A program made the translations under genes and the position numbers. The notes beneath the pieces were generated by a model. It did not search any database. It worked only from the letters and a program-made list of their open reading frames with translations, and was not told the DNA's origin. 64,000 bases of DNA from contig JAGDZK010000019.1 of the NCBI GenBank assembly GCA_049115935.1, positions 1 to 64,000 of the forward strand, written 5' to 3'. This document shows, in pieces, positions 53,874-62,094 of this stretch. Source of the DNA: Bermanella sp049115935. Lineage in GTDB: Bacteria > Pseudomonadota > Gammaproteobacteria > Pseudomonadales > Oceanobacteraceae. Position 1 is the stretch's first letter. Each line of letters starts with the position of its first letter.

Positions 53874-54638
53874 ATGAAAAACGCCATCATTACAGGTGCG
53901 TCGTCTGGCATTGGTAAAGCAACCGCACAGTATCTTTACCAACAAGGCTGGCATCTAGCCATAACCGATATAAACAAAGCAGACTTAAATACATTAAGTG
54001 AAAACTGGGATACGACTCGCTTTAGTCTTTATGAAATGGACGTAACCAATGAACAACAAGTGAAAACTGTCATCACTGATTACTGCCAACAACATAACAA
54101 TCAACTCCATTTATTGTTCAATTGCGCGGGTATTTTGCATATTGGTGAGTTTTCAAGCATACCACTGGCAAAACAACATTTAACTTTTGACGTGAACATC
54201 AAAGGTTTAATGTCCACTTGCCATCACAGTTTTCAATACCTTAAAAATACCAAGGGCGCACAAGTGATCAACATGTCATCTGCCTCTGCCTCTTATGGGG
54301 TGCCCACATTTGCAAGCTACAGCGCATCAAAGTTTGCGGTAAAAGGCTTTACTGAAGCACTGGAGATTGAGTGGCAAAAACACGATATTCATGTGGGGGA
54401 TATTATGCCGCCATTTGTAGCCACCAACATGTTGAATTCTCAAACCGAACAGGCACAGGTTATTAATCGCTTAGGTGTCAATCTAACCGCTCAAGATGTT
54501 GTTAAAGCCATAGCCAAACAAATCAACAACCCTATTGTGCATCGCCCAGTTAGCTTAGCATTTAGCATGCTGTACTATTTAAGTTCTATCACACCAAGTT
54601 GGCTTAATCGATTTATTATGAGATGTTTAACACGATAA
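53874..54638 (+). CDS. Short-chain dehydrogenase/reductase
   Basis: This NAD(P)-dependent oxidoreductase of 254 residues has the cofactor motif TGASSGIGKAT, the NCAG segment, and catalytic Ser and YSASK in NMSSASASYGVPTFASYSASK. It lies seven bases after the monooxygenase and 16 bases before the hydrolase. It likely oxidises or reduces the carbonyl substrate of the monooxygenase. Confidence 0.93.
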   Translation: MKNAIITGASSGIGKATAQYLYQQGWHLAITDINKADLNTLSENWDTTRFSLYEMDVTNEQQVKTVITDYCQQHNNQLHLLFNCAGILHIGEFSSIPLAKQHLTFDVNIKGLMSTCHHSFQYLKNTKGAQVINMSSASASYGVPTFASYSASKFAVKGFTEALEIEWQKHDIHVGDIMPPFVATNMLNSQTEQAQVINRLGVNLTAQDVVKAIAKQINNPIVHRPVSLAFSMLYYLSSITPSWLNRFIMRCLTR

Positions 54639-54654
54639 ACACACAATAAAAATA

Positions 54655-55626
54655 ATGATGAATACCATGCAAGATAAACAACAAAAAAGAATTGCCAATT
54701 TATTAGAACTGATGCCACCAATGCATTGGATGCCCCCCAAGTTAGCACGACCAACCTTTACGGTTATTGATCGCATACTGGGTATTCCTAACACCCAATT
54801 AAACACCATCAAAAATGTCACCATACCCACACATGATGGCAAAAGCGCAATAAATGCTCGTATATATTACCCAAATGAAACTAAAGCTTGTTCAAGTACC
54901 ACTCACGCTATGATGTATTTTCATGGTGGTGGCTGTGTCATTGGCAGCATTAATAGCCATGACAGACTATGCCGCTACTTAGCGCAAAACAGTAATGTAG
55001 TGATTATTTCTGTCAATTATCGACTAGCACCCGAACACAAAATACCAACCCCTATTATTGACGCCATCACCGCCTGGAACTGGCTAAACGACAACAAACA
55101 TGCTCTAGGTTTACAAGATCATACCCTAGGTGCAGGTGGCGACAGTGCCGGCGCTTATCTAACAACATTACTGAGCTTAACCGACACGCAACAAGAATTG
55201 CCGGTTAAAACCAACACACCACCTGCTTTTCAATACTTACTTTACCCAATGATTGACCTGCGCGGACAAACCGAATCGTACCGTAATGCCAATAAAGGCA
55301 TGTTACTGACAAGCAAGTTAATGGATTATTTCAGCAAACACTTCTTACAATCGGTTTCGCAAAAAGCATTACCTATAGCCAGCCCTGCACTGGCACACGA
55401 TTTACACCTTTTACCAAAAACCTATTTGCTTACCGTTGAATTTGACCCACTAAAAGATGACGGCATTAAATTTGCCAAATCATTAAAAGACAAAGGTATT
55501 GATATCACCCATGAACACTTTGAAGATTGCATGCATTCATTTGTAACAACCTACAAGGTAAGTGAACGAGCAAAACAAGCAAGCCAAAAAATTGCACAAC
55601 AACTTAAAGATTTGTGCTCTACATAA
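54655..55626 (+). CDS. Alpha/beta hydrolase, hormone-sensitive-lipase family
   Basis: This esterase of 323 residues has the HSL oxyanion motif YFHGGGCVIGS, nucleophile GGDSAGAY, catalytic Asp in VEFDPLKDDG and His in DCMHSFVT. It probably hydrolyses the ester or lactone made by the monooxygenase. Two in-frame Met codons (54655, 54658, and one at 54664) leave the exact start open. Confidence 0.93.
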   Translation: MMNTMQDKQQKRIANLLELMPPMHWMPPKLARPTFTVIDRILGIPNTQLNTIKNVTIPTHDGKSAINARIYYPNETKACSSTTHAMMYFHGGGCVIGSINSHDRLCRYLAQNSNVVIISVNYRLAPEHKIPTPIIDAITAWNWLNDNKHALGLQDHTLGAGGDSAGAYLTTLLSLTDTQQELPVKTNTPPAFQYLLYPMIDLRGQTESYRNANKGMLLTSKLMDYFSKHFLQSVSQKALPIASPALAHDLHLLPKTYLLTVEFDPLKDDGIKFAKSLKDKGIDITHEHFEDCMHSFVTTYKVSERAKQASQKIAQQLKDLCST

Positions 55627-55672
55627 GCGCACTATTATTTTATAGTGGCACCGGAAGCTAAACGGTGCCCCT

Positions 55673-55984
55673 ATGTTGTTATCTGATGTGTTTATTGTCT
55701 TACTCTTAATTTTATTTGCTTGGTTATGGTGGTTAGATCGTGGTTTGAAGCAAAGGGCTTACCAGCGCTGCAAGCAATATTGTGACGAGGCAAACCTGCA
55801 ATTATTAGATGACAATATCCAAGTGCAAACCACAGGCTTAAAAAAGAACAGCCGTGGCCAGTGGCAGCTCTACCGTTGTTTTGTATTTGAGTTTACCTCA
55901 ACCCAAGAGCAGCGCTATCAAGGGCGATTAGAAATGATGGGCAAAACCATCACCAACATAGAACTCGACCCATACCGCATCTAG
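55673..55984 (+). CDS. DUF3301 membrane-anchored protein
   Basis: This protein of 103 residues has one N-terminal helix (VFIVLLLILFAWLWWLDR) and a cytoplasmic domain with LKQRAYQRCKQYCDEANLQLLDDNI and FEFTSTQEQRYQGRLEMMG, the DUF3301 pattern common in gammaproteobacteria. Function is unknown. It is flanked by the esterase and LysR genes with no obvious link to either. Confidence 0.85.
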   Translation: MLLSDVFIVLLLILFAWLWWLDRGLKQRAYQRCKQYCDEANLQLLDDNIQVQTTGLKKNSRGQWQLYRCFVFEFTSTQEQRYQGRLEMMGKTITNIELDPYRI

Positions 55985-56143
55985 CCTTAGTGCACTCGCC
56001 TAACCCTGCCTATTTCAAATTATTCCAAGGCCTAACCCTCATATGAATAATACAGGGTTGAGTTTGCATACAAATCGCTTATCATACCCGCGCTTTAGAT
56101 AACCTTTTACTTATAACTGAGTATTAAGCCTTGGAATACGGCC

Positions 56144-57094
56144 ATGTCACTGCCTCTTGACCAACTTATTCGTCGCCTATCCTTACGCCAATTACAGGTT
56201 TTTTTAGCTGTATTTGAACTCCAAGGCTACAAAAAAGCCGCTAATTCACTGGGCCTCACCCAGCCTGCGGTTAGCGCACAAATCAAACAACTTGAAGACA
56301 CCCTAGAACAACCTCTATTTGAATATGTTGGCCGTAAACTCTACCGCACACGGGCCGCCGAGCGCTTAGCCTTATGCGTAAGCAACTTGTTTGGCGAACT
56401 AAAAAGCATGCAAGTGGATTTAAACGCCATGCAAGGCCAGCTATCAGGTGACCTTAATCTAACGGCCGTGAATACTGCACAATATGTGGTTCCTCATCTT
56501 TTAAAACTGTTTCAACAAGAATACCCAAAAATCACCATCAATCTTAAAGTGGTTAACCGCGCTGGTGCGCTTGATCGTATGGAGCAAAACCCAGATGACA
56601 TCATCATTATGGGTATGGTGCCAACGGGTCGTCCTTTGGTCTCCATTCCATTCTTAGATAACGAACTCATACCCGTGGTGTCAGCAAACGCATCTTTTGC
56701 AAACAAAGAAACCGCCACCATCGAAGAGTTTTTATCTCAGCCACTTTTATTACGCGAAAAAGGCTCAGGCAGCCGCTTAGCATTTGAAGTGTTTTCGCAA
56801 GAACAACGCATCCGCTTAGCAGGCAATATGGAGTTAGGCTCAAATGACGCCGTCAAACACGGCGCACTTGCCGGCTTAGGCGTAGCGGTTTTACCCAAAT
56901 TAAGTCTATTACCAGAGTTACGTTTGGGTTTACTGAAAAGCCCCAAAATAAAAGGCTTTCCGCTTAGACAATCTTGGTGTCTTGTTCACCCACAAGGCAA
57001 AACCCCCAGCCCCACCGCAGCGGCGTTTTTACAGTTTGTGCAATTAAATTTAGAAATGATTGAAAAGTATTTTAAAGATTTAGAATCGAGATAA
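56144..57094 (+). CDS. LysR-family transcriptional regulator
   Basis: This regulator of 316 residues has an N-terminal winged helix (LRQLQVFLAVFELQGYKKAANSLGLTQPAVSAQIKQLE) and a C-terminal type 2 periplasmic-binding effector domain. The general look recalls CbbR-like regulators. It has no divergent partner gene, so its targets cannot be inferred. Confidence 0.93.
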   Translation: MSLPLDQLIRRLSLRQLQVFLAVFELQGYKKAANSLGLTQPAVSAQIKQLEDTLEQPLFEYVGRKLYRTRAAERLALCVSNLFGELKSMQVDLNAMQGQLSGDLNLTAVNTAQYVVPHLLKLFQQEYPKITINLKVVNRAGALDRMEQNPDDIIIMGMVPTGRPLVSIPFLDNELIPVVSANASFANKETATIEEFLSQPLLLREKGSGSRLAFEVFSQEQRIRLAGNMELGSNDAVKHGALAGLGVAVLPKLSLLPELRLGLLKSPKIKGFPLRQSWCLVHPQGKTPSPTAAAFLQFVQLNLEMIEKYFKDLESR

Positions 57095-57167
57095 CGCCAA
57101 GCTAAACGGCGTGCCAAAGCGCAGCGTAAGTGCACTCACCAACCGTCACTGATTATGTAATAGTCAC

Positions 57168-57569
57168 TTAATCTGGTAGCCCCTCGAACTCTGGCACTTC
57201 CCCTAACGCCTCTTCCCAAACAGCTTTACTGGATGAAAAAATATGCGCTGTAGGTGCCATGGATATTTCAGTGTCCAAGCATCCTGCGGGCACGACGAGC
57301 AAGCCTGGAATCTTAGTACTTGGCAATGCAGAGCCACACAATTTACAAAAGCTTTTGTTATGACGGGTGTTTGCAAGCGTAAAGGAAGTCACAGCAGCTT
57401 CACCCGATAGCCAAACCAATTTAGCTGACTGTGAGAATAGGTTTGCTCCATGAGCCGAACCCGTATCTTTTTGACAATACTGACAATGACACAGGTAAAA
57501 GCGATCGAAATCACCTTTTACCTCAAATCGCACTGTGCCACACAAACAAGAACCAAAGTGATCAGTCAT
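57168..57569 (-). CDS. GFA-family (CENP-V/GFA domain) zinc-binding protein
   Basis: This protein of 133 residues has a GFA domain: zinc cysteines in GSCLCGTVRFEV, CHCQYCQKDTG and CKLCGSALPS. The family is named after glutathione-dependent formaldehyde-activating enzyme, but most members have no proven role. It starts ~35 bases downstream of attC-like repeat 1 in the same orientation as the three cassette genes, so it may itself be the next cassette. After its stop only a GGCGTTAT half-site is visible, with no full attC. Confidence 0.88.
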   Translation of the reverse strand: MTDHFGSCLCGTVRFEVKGDFDRFYLCHCQYCQKDTGSAHGANLFSQSAKLVWLSGEAAVTSFTLANTRHNKSFCKLCGSALPSTKIPGLLVVPAGCLDTEISMAPTAHIFSSSKAVWEEALGEVPEFEGLPD

Positions 57570-57603
57570 TAAAATCCCTACATGGTTGATGGATGGAATT
57601 TAC

Positions 57604-57677
57604 ACGACGCCTGCCAGCAGAGACGAGTGAAACGAGTCCAGCCAGCTTGCTGGCGACACTGACTGGCTTTGTTAGGC
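57604..57677 (-). repeat. attC-like recombination site 1
   Basis: On the minus strand this starts GCCTAACAAAGCCAG and ends CTGGCAGGCGTCGT. The inner part is palindromic (GCCAGCAAGCTGGC). It begins a few bases after the stop of the gene at 57680 and is nearly identical to site 3. The right-hand GTT is degenerate (GTC). Confidence 0.82.
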
Positions 57678-57679
57678 AA

Positions 57680-57952
57680 TTACTTTTTAGTGAATGAATC
57701 TCTAATTCCCCAAAATATTGCTACCGGGTGAGTAATAAAAACACTAATCACATGCACCATACTATAAATATATTGGTATTTAGTCACTTCGGTGAGGACG
57801 CCGTGATTACCCAAATAGTACCGACCACCAACAACCTCGCCGCTTAATGCATCACCGCCAAGATATACAGCGATAATAAAGAACACAGCGAAATTCATCA
57901 TACATAGGATGAAAAAATCCTTAGGCGATTTCAAATCTAGCTTAAATTTCAA
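57680..57952 (-). CDS. Cassette gene: small two-helix membrane protein, unknown
   Basis: This protein of about 90 residues has two hydrophobic segments (FILCMMNFAVFFIIAVYLGG and IYSMVHVISVFITHPVAIFWG). I do not recognise a family. The reading frame begins with TTG at 57952; a later ATG pair would shorten it by 17 residues. It is bounded by attC-like repeats on both sides, the classical one-gene cassette layout. It has no promoter of its own that I can see. Confidence 0.65.
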   Translation of the reverse strand: MKFKLDLKSPKDFFILCMMNFAVFFIIAVYLGGDALSGEVVGGRYYLGNHGVLTEVTKYQYIYSMVHVISVFITHPVAIFWGIRDSFTKK

Positions 57953-57959
57953 TAGGGAT

Positions 57960-58016
57960 GCCTAACGCCTGCCAGCAGGGGCGCAGAATGCGTCCCTCTG
58001 GCTGGCTTTGTTACAA
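57960..58016 (-). repeat. attC-like recombination site 2
   Basis: On the minus strand it reads TTGTAACAAAGCCAGCCAG at one end and GCTGGCAGGCGTTAGGC at the other, with intact AAC/GTT arms and a shorter (57-base) palindromic middle. It directly follows the stop of the gene at 58026. Confidence 0.85.
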
Positions 58017-58025
58017 ATTTCTGCC

Positions 58026-58466
58026 CTATGCATCATCAAACCTGATGCCATGAACTTTGGTTACACCATCTTTGTTAATCAAAGTTAATTTTACAGCTAG
58101 CTTACGATTTTCATATTGCACAACAGTTGTATAAATTGCTTCTGTCTTGTCACTTCCATTAAATGAATTAAAGTGAGTCCAATTAACTAATTCTGGTGCT
58201 TCATGCGAAGTCATTTGGCCTAGCTTTTTCGTTTGCTCAAGCATTGCGATCCACTGTTTCTCTGGTTGTTGGGAGAAGCCTTCCTCTGTCATTAGAGATT
58301 TAAAGTCCTCAATCTTCCAGCTGTCAATTTGATCCAGTGCTTTCTCAACAAATGGTACAAAGACAAGTTCTTTATCAGGACCAGTATCACCGTTTGAGTA
58401 GGCTATAAGTGCACCCACAGCCAACGTTGAAAAAACACCAGCGAGATATGATAGGAAATACTTCAA
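58026..58466 (-). CDS. Cassette gene: membrane-anchored or exported unknown protein
   Basis: This protein of 146 residues has an N-terminal hydrophobic segment (YFLSYLAGVFSTLAVGALIAYS) and then a soluble domain. TTVVQYENRKLAVKLTLINKDGVTKVHGI near the C-terminus recalls small periplasmic DUF4019-like folds, but I cannot confirm a family. Good ribosome site (AAGGAGTAAACC) lies before the ATG. It sits between attC-like sites 2 and 3. Confidence 0.7.
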   Translation of the reverse strand: MKYFLSYLAGVFSTLAVGALIAYSNGDTGPDKELVFVPFVEKALDQIDSWKIEDFKSLMTEEGFSQQPEKQWIAMLEQTKKLGQMTSHEAPELVNWTHFNSFNGSDKTEAIYTTVVQYENRKLAVKLTLINKDGVTKVHGIRFDDA

Positions 58467-58482
58467 GGTTTACTCCTTTGAC

Positions 58483-58558
58483 TTGTAACGCCTGCCAGCA
58501 GAGGCGAGTGTAACGAGTCCAGCCAGCTTGCTGGCGATACTGACTGGCTTTGTTATGA
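58483..58558 (-). repeat. attC-like recombination site 3
   Basis: On the minus strand it reads TCATAACAAAGCCAGTCAG at one end and CTGGCAGGCGTTACAA at the other. The stop codon of the gene at 58553 (TAA) is part of the TAAC arm. It differs from site 1 at only a few positions. Confidence 0.87.
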
Positions 58559-59014
58559 CTTTAATTTTATGTACAAATATACAGAAAATGAACCTATACA
58601 GATAATAACTAGCGAAATCATAGATAACTTTTCTATAACTCTAGAGATCAACTTAAATTTGTCTATTGCAGGTTTAGTAGATTGATATTCATAAACCTCT
58701 CCATCATCACCCTGAACCTTTGCACCCAAATATGATGCTAAATCCTTTGCAATCTCAATTTGATTTTTATCATGGTATTTGAAAATCAGTCGCCCACCAA
58801 TTAGATGAAACATACATTTATTATCTGAGTTTTCACTTGGCCAATAGAAGCTATCTTCAAAGCATTGCTCAATAACTTCGCCGGTCTTGGAATTTACTCC
58901 GGACACGGTATCGTGAGAGATTCTTGAAACTTCTTCTAGAAGATCGCTGGTAATAGGGTTCTTTTCACTATCACGCCACTCATCGGCTAGCGTGATATGG
59001 ATGTTATAGCCCAT
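58553..59014 (-). CDS. Cassette gene: unknown protein with C-terminal membrane anchor
   Basis: This protein of 153 residues begins MGYNIHITLADEW, recalling short proteins with a MGY-x-(L/I)HIT start that I cannot name further. The body is acidic, and one hydrophobic helix ends the protein (LSMISLVIICIGSFSVYLYI). Its stop codon overlaps attC-like site 3. The upstream end shows GTTATGAC on the minus strand, a possible recombination boundary. Confidence 0.7.
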   Translation of the reverse strand: MGYNIHITLADEWRDSEKNPITSDLLEEVSRISHDTVSGVNSKTGEVIEQCFEDSFYWPSENSDNKCMFHLIGGRLIFKYHDKNQIEIAKDLASYLGAKVQGDDGEVYEYQSTKPAIDKFKLISRVIEKLSMISLVIICIGSFSVYLYIKLKS

Positions 59015-59445
59015 ATTTAAATACCAAGTTTATTGTCATAACATTTTAATCGTGCGCAAGCGCGTTTTTGCAGTTTTAATACCGCTCAAAAACAACAAAA
59101 AAGCCGAATTAAAACAGTTACTTACCAGAACTTTATCATCAATGATGCCAGTAAAAACGAGCGCGCAAAATAATTTTAAAATAACGGGGTCTCGTTATTT
59201 CAGCTGTTGTTTTTGCAAGCCTATGAATTTAAAGCATTTATGATTTATTAACTAGGTAAAAACGAGCGTTTTTTTCTGATTTTTCGAGCAATGAGCTGCT
59301 ATTTTGACCTAAAATCAAAAATACGCTGTTTATATAAGCAGTACATTTACTGCAAGCAATTTCAGTCAAAATACTGTGTTTAAACCGTATATCAAATCCT
59401 GCCGAGAGTGCTCACCTCGCCCTCAAATTTCACAGACCGATAAAA
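59015..59445. other. Non-coding stretch upstream of the cassette array
   Basis: No credible gene on either strand. It contains a small hairpin (aataacg / cgttatt at 59179-59199) and A/T-rich sequence. If the array belongs to an integron, this is where an attI and integrase gene would be expected; neither is visible. Confidence 0.55.
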
Positions 59446-59520
59446 CGAAAAAAGCTCGAACATTTTCATCTTCGAGCTTTTAGAATTAGTGGCCAAGACG
59501 GCTGGAGGGATTCGCTTCGC
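59446..59520 (-). pseudogene. Decayed tRNA 3' end with terminator copy
   Basis: A hairpin (aagctcga...tcgagctt), then the same tttagaattagtggc junction that flanks tRNA-Ser at 59661-59681, is followed by sequence resembling a tRNA T-arm (ggagggattcg). The remainder of a tRNA is not recognisable. It reads as a relic of a duplicated tRNA-terminator unit. Confidence 0.55.
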
Positions 59521-59634
59521 GTTTTCATATCGCCGCTACCGCATTTTAATATCGCAAACAATTGGAAGACTCATTCAAATCAAACCCTGTCGAGGATTCT
59601 CGCCCTCCCTCTGAATTTTGCTCGAATCAGAAAC

Positions 59635-59669
59635 GAAAAAGCCCGAGATGGTGTTCATCTCGGGCTTTT
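59635..59669 (-). terminator. Terminator of tRNA-Ser
   Basis: The stem aagcccgagatg / catctcgggctt is followed, on the minus strand, by TTTTTCG. It lies about nine bases after the tRNA 3' end. Confidence 0.88.
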
Positions 59670-59677
59670 AGAATTAG

Positions 59678-59765
59678 TGGCGGTGAGGGAGAGATTCGAA
59701 CTCTCGATACGTTACCGTATACACACTTTCCAGGCGTGCTCCTTCGGCCACTCGGACACCTCACC
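59678..59765 (-). tRNA. tRNA-Ser (anticodon GGA)
   Basis: The minus strand reads GGTGAGGTGTCCGAGTGGCC at the 5' end, an anticodon loop CTGGAAA, a long variable arm (TACGGTAACGTA) typical of serine tRNAs, the T-arm GAGTTCGAATCTC, and a 3' acceptor CCTCACCG with encoded CCA. Total 88 bases. The acceptor stem pairs fully (GGTGAGG/CCTCACC). Confidence 0.97.
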
Positions 59766-59814
59766 GCAAAATCAGTTTTTGTTTTTTTATACTTGAATCA
59801 AACCCCAAACAAGT
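59749..59814. repeat. 66-bp direct repeat, unit 1 (tRNA-Ser 5' end and upstream region)
   Basis: This stretch, including the first 17 bases of tRNA-Ser, recurs at 59863-59928 with one difference (t to c). The spacing is 114 bases. Confidence 0.93.
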
Positions 59815-59862
59815 CGCACGCGGTTACTGCGTAACTATGCTCGTGAAATCTCTTCGAGTCGA

Positions 59863-59928
59863 CACTCGGACACCTCACCGCAAAATCAGTCTTTGTTTTT
59901 TTATACTTGAATCAAACCCCAAACAAGT
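59863..59928. repeat. 66-bp direct repeat, unit 2 (tRNA-Ser relic)
   Basis: The second unit carries the same 17-base tRNA 5' end (minus strand GGTGAGGTGTCCGAGTG), but the sequence after it (59815-59862) no longer forms a tRNA. It is a partial tRNA-Ser pseudogene with a duplicated upstream region. Confidence 0.9.
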
Positions 59929-60014
59929 GGCAATGCGTTTACGCGCAAAGCTTTAAGGGCGCGTATTATACAAAGCACCCTTTCAAGTGCAAGTAGTTCC
60001 TTGATTTTTAAGCA

Positions 60015-60566
60015 CTATTCCCAATATTTTACGTATTCATCAATACTGCTATTGGGCTTGCTTGGCAGTTTATCAGGGGTGCCTACATAGATAAAACCGA
60101 CAATTTCACCTTGCTCTGACAAACCAAAATGCTGTTTAACGGCTTTTGCATGGGCCATATCCCCCGTGCGCCAAATGGAGCCATAACCCAATGAGCTGAT
60201 GGCGACCTGCATATTTTGTATAGACGCCCCTACCGCTAAGATTTGCTCCATGGCGGGCACTTTTGCATTTTCTTGAGGCTCGCACACAGCAACAATCATT
60301 AAAGGGGCGCGCAGGGGCATGTTTCGGGTTTTTTCTCGTTTATCTTGGGCAACGCTTTGGACATCCAGTGTTGAGGCAAACAGCTCACCAAGCTCAGCTA
60401 AGGCTTTGCCTTGGATCACATGGTAGTACCACGGTTTTAAGCGAGCGTGATCTGGAGCTCTGACAGCACAGGCTAAGATCTGTTGCAATTCGTCCTGATT
60501 GGGTGCTGGTGCCACCAATTTAGGACAAGATACTCGGTTTTGTAGCAGTTGGATGACTGTATTCAC
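60015..60566 (-). CDS. Nitroreductase-family protein (YdjA-like)
   Basis: This FMN-dependent oxidoreductase of 183 residues resembles the YdjA type of nitroreductase. The N-terminal RVSCPKLVAPAPNQDELQQIL and CAVRAPDHARLKPWYYHVI segments fit the FMN-binding start, and QNMQVAISSLGYGSIWRTGD is the conserved region near residues ~125-145. The C-terminus GFIYVGTP is typical. It stands alone. The physiological substrate is unknown. Confidence 0.9.
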   Translation of the reverse strand: MNTVIQLLQNRVSCPKLVAPAPNQDELQQILACAVRAPDHARLKPWYYHVIQGKALAELGELFASTLDVQSVAQDKREKTRNMPLRAPLMIVAVCEPQENAKVPAMEQILAVGASIQNMQVAISSLGYGSIWRTGDMAHAKAVKQHFGLSEQGEIVGFIYVGTPDKLPSKPNSSIDEYVKYWE

Positions 60567-60711
60567 TAAGTGGCCTTATATCTTTTTGTTTTTAAGAGGT
60601 TATTTTTCGCTATGTCCAGTGTAGATCCTTGCACCCAAGGCTATCTAAGTATTAAATACCGCTCTTATTCTGCACTGTCGCAGCTGTACCTCAGAATTAT
60701 CAATTAGATCA

Positions 60712-62094
60712 ATGACTAACACCAGCCAAGAATCATCATCAGCACCTTTATACGAGTTTTACTCTCGCAGCGTAGGCTTTATTGCTGGTGCCATCACAAT
60801 CATTTTAGGCACCAAATTGGGTGTTTGGGTTGGCTTTGAAGCTGAAGTGCTTAGCATCTGCGTGTTATACCCGATTATTGCTCTGCTTATAAGTAAGCGT
60901 CTTCCTCAAAATATTGCTCATTTACGCCGCCCTATTTTTATTACTCTAGACGCTACGTTTGTTGGTTGTTTATTGGCCTATATGAATTTCGCTGTTGTAC
61001 CGAGTATTTTATTTTGTGTAATGGTGAATGCTTCTGTCATGTCTATTGGCAGTGTGACTACATGGTTCACCTGTATGATTGGTGGCGCTTTGGGGGTGTT
61101 TGTGGGCACACTAATATTTGGTTTCCAGCCTCATTTTGAAGTTCCTAATGTTCTTAACATTACCTCTGCACTGGGCATGTCTTTTCATTTGGCGGTTACC
61201 TCGTTTTATTCAGGCAAACAAACTAAGCAGCTTGAAAAGCTGCACAGCGAATTAAAAGCTGAGCAAGCCAAACAAAAGAATTTATCAAATAAGGTGGCCA
61301 AATATATTTCCCCACAAATTTGGGAGTCTATTTTCTCTGGTAGTCGTGAAGTTAAGCTTGAGACTCAGCGTAAGAAGCTGGTTGTCTTTTTCTCTGACAT
61401 TCGTGGTTTTACCTCACTATCTGAGCAGCTAGAGTCTGAGGCATTAACGGAACTGTTAAATAACTACTTAACCGAAATGACCAACATTGCCCTTAAATAT
61501 GGCGGTACCATTGATAAGTACATTGGCGACAGCATCATGGTGTTTTTTGGTGACCCTACAACTCAAGGCGCTAAAAAAGACACCTTGGCCTGTGTAGCCA
61601 TGGCCATTGAAATGCGTAAACACATGAAGGTATTAAGGCAAAAATGGCGCGCCCAAGGGGTACAAACACCACTTGAGATTCGCATGGGGATCAACACGGG
61701 TTATTGCACCGTGGGTAACTTTGGTACTGAATCACGCATGGATTACACCATTATTGGCCGTGAAGTAAACATGGCCAGCCGCTTAGAAAGCGCCGCTGAA
61801 GCAGGTGAGATTTTACTTTCTCATGAAGCGTACGCCTTAATTCAAGATAAAATCATTTGCCGCGAAAAAGGCACCATTACCGCCAAGGGGTTTTCTCGCC
61901 CGGTTCCGGTTTATGAGGCTGTAGACTTTAGGCATAACCTGGCGGCAAAATCCTCTTTTATTGAGCATGAGCTACCTGGGTTTTCCATGTACATGGATAC
62001 CAATCGTATTAATAATTACGATCGCGAGAAAATTGCCAAAGCCCTTGAGCTGGCCGCGATTAAGATGAAAAACCAAAACAAAATGCAGGGATAA
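60712..62094 (+). CDS. Membrane class III adenylate/guanylate cyclase
   Basis: This protein of 460 residues has about six N-terminal hydrophobic segments (residues ~15-170), a short coiled coil (KQLEKLHSELKAEQAKQ), then a class III cyclase domain. The metal-binding Asp is in VVFFSDIRGFTSLSEQ, the second in GGTIDKYIGDSIMVFFGDP, and the transition-state Asn/Arg in GREVNMASRLE. These suit an active cyclase. The substrate-determining pair cannot be assigned reliably by eye. It overlaps the next gene by one base. Confidence 0.92.
   Translation: MTNTSQESSSAPLYEFYSRSVGFIAGAITIILGTKLGVWVGFEAEVLSICVLYPIIALLISKRLPQNIAHLRRPIFITLDATFVGCLLAYMNFAVVPSILFCVMVNASVMSIGSVTTWFTCMIGGALGVFVGTLIFGFQPHFEVPNVLNITSALGMSFHLAVTSFYSGKQTKQLEKLHSELKAEQAKQKNLSNKVAKYISPQIWESIFSGSREVKLETQRKKLVVFFSDIRGFTSLSEQLESEALTELLNNYLTEMTNIALKYGGTIDKYIGDSIMVFFGDPTTQGAKKDTLACVAMAIEMRKHMKVLRQKWRAQGVQTPLEIRMGINTGYCTVGNFGTESRMDYTIIGREVNMASRLESAAEAGEILLSHEAYALIQDKIICREKGTITAKGFSRPVPVYEAVDFRHNLAAKSSFIEHELPGFSMYMDTNRINNYDREKIAKALELAAIKMKNQNKMQG

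Noticed and set aside
59562..59834. Plus-strand 90-residue frame containing GEIRTLDTLPYTHFPG
   Set aside because: This is the well-known spurious translation across a tRNA-Ser gene on the other strand.
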